The notes under the pieces were generated by a model, which was not told the DNA's origin, searched no databases, and saw only the letters and a program-made list of their open reading frames with translations. Of a DNA stretch of 48,060 nt, positions 47,501 to 48,060 are shown piece by piece. The position numbers and the translations under genes were made by a program. Position 1 is the stretch's first letter. Every line of letters begins with the position of its first letter. The DNA is from Candidatus Neomicrothrix sp. UBA2983 (GTDB lineage Bacteria > Actinomycetota > Acidimicrobiia > Acidimicrobiales > MedAcidi-G1): assembly GCA_002346745.1 (NCBI GenBank), contig DEAL01000002.1, positions 1 to 48,060 on the forward strand, in the 5' to 3' direction.

Positions 47501-48060
47501 TTGGCCAGATTCCCTGAGTTGATGGGCAGAGTCGTCGTTGTGACTGGTGCCGCGCGAGGCATAGGTGAGGAGATTGCTCGCCGATTCGTGACCGAGGGTT
47601 CGAGTGTTGTTCTCGCTGACCGTGACCGTGCCGGTGCTGAGTCGTCAGCACGGGAACTCATCGGTCTAGAGGGAAAGGCGATCGGGGTCGGGTGCGATGT
47701 GACCCACCGAAACCAGGTCGAGGAGATGTTTGATGTCGCACTGGCCGAATTCGGCTCTGTGGACGTACTGGTCAATAACGCAGGGGTGGCCATCGTGGAA
47801 CCGTTGATGGAAGCCAACGATGACGCCTGGGACGCCCAGATGGCAGTCAATGCCAAAGGAGTGTTCCTCTGCACCCAAGTTGCGGCAAGACACATGAGGC
47901 AACAGGGAAGAGGGAGGATCATCGTCAACGCCTCAGGTGCGGGGCGCACGTCGCCAGGAAAGGTCCCTCTGGGGATCTATGCCGCGAGCAAGCATGCAGC
48001 GGTCGGTCTGACTCGGGCATTCGCAGACGAGCTCGCACCTTCAGGGATCCTTGTCAACTG
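47501..48060 (+). CDS. Short-chain dehydrogenase/reductase (truncated by the window end)
   Basis: 186 codons are present. TTG 47501 has GGAGG seven bases upstream, so it is preferred. Motifs are VVVTGAARGIGEEIARRF, DVLVNNAGVAIVEPL, NASGAGRTS with the catalytic Ser, and YAASKHAAVGLTRA. The C-terminus lies beyond 48060. Same base composition as the two preceding genes; presumably part of the same pathway. Confidence 0.9.
   Translation, partial: MARFPELMGRVVVVTGAARGIGEEIARRFVTEGSSVVLADRDRAGAESSARELIGLEGKAIGVGCDVTHRNQVEEMFDVALAEFGSVDVLVNNAGVAIVEPLMEANDDAWDAQMAVNAKGVFLCTQVAARHMRQQGRGRIIVNASGAGRTSPGKVPLGIYAASKHAAVGLTRAFADELAPSGILVN

Overview
This window is a stretch of bacterial chromosome from a high-GC actinobacterium. 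The class Acidimicrobiia is my best guess (inference from gene order and protein style). Supporting signs are very GC-rich third codon positions, frequent GTG starts with ATGA/GTGA overlaps, putative leaderless promoters (TAnnnT placed 5-9 nt before the start codon), and the replication-origin-side order khpB-rsmG-...-trxA-trxB-sigM-...-pcnA followed by rpsF-ssb-rpsR-rplI-dnaB.

Layout. (1) 1-1391: the end of an upstream frame, khpB and rsmG. (2) 1391-3640: the place where most actinobacteria carry parA-parB. Here there are instead two divergent genes with MerR/BldC-type DNA-binding domains. One is a 126-aa protein and the other a ~367-aa protein with a long coiled coil. Around and between them lie five arrays of 8-10 bp direct repeats, about 24 units, all in the same orientation. 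I regard this as the most likely undescribed system in the window. (3) 3672-12819, minus strand: a cell-envelope and redox block running GNAT - DUF6049 - DegV - pseudokinase - ECF sigma - anti-sigma - small membrane protein - trxB - trxA - CwlM-like protein. The kinase-like and amidase-like proteins both look catalytically dead, and no murJ is seen in its usual place. (4) 12920-16676, plus: a histone-deacetylase-like enzyme, a CCA-adding-type enzyme without an HD domain, a DUF5318 protein and panB. (5) 16930-20444, plus: rpsF-ssb-rpsR-rplI-dnaB, with an unusual acidic tail on S18 and TCCAC motifs before dnaB. (6) 20523-21905: a small membrane protein and an MscS channel.

(7) 21946-27055, minus: a branched-chain-amino-acid-type ABC transporter rebuilt as two large fusion proteins, LivH-LivM-LivG and MFS-LivF, with no substrate-binding protein in the window. 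(8) 27151-39204: a catabolic region with a GlpD-like dehydrogenase, PaaK-type CoA ligase, TetR regulator, two metal-dependent hydrolase paralogues, an SDR, an aldolase-SDR fusion, an ornithine-cyclodeaminase-family enzyme, a proline-racemase-family epimerase and a PhyH-type dioxygenase. (9) 39262-45305: a complete seven-gene Mrp Na+/H+ antiporter operon whose last stop codon almost touches the 3' end of a convergent tRNA-Gly(CCC). (10) From about 45445 to the window end: visibly lower-GC DNA with different codon use, holding an HpcH/HpaI aldolase, a D-2-hydroxyacid dehydrogenase and a truncated SDR. This looks like the edge of an acquired carbohydrate or acid-catabolism island.

All functional calls were made by reading motifs; no database search was run.
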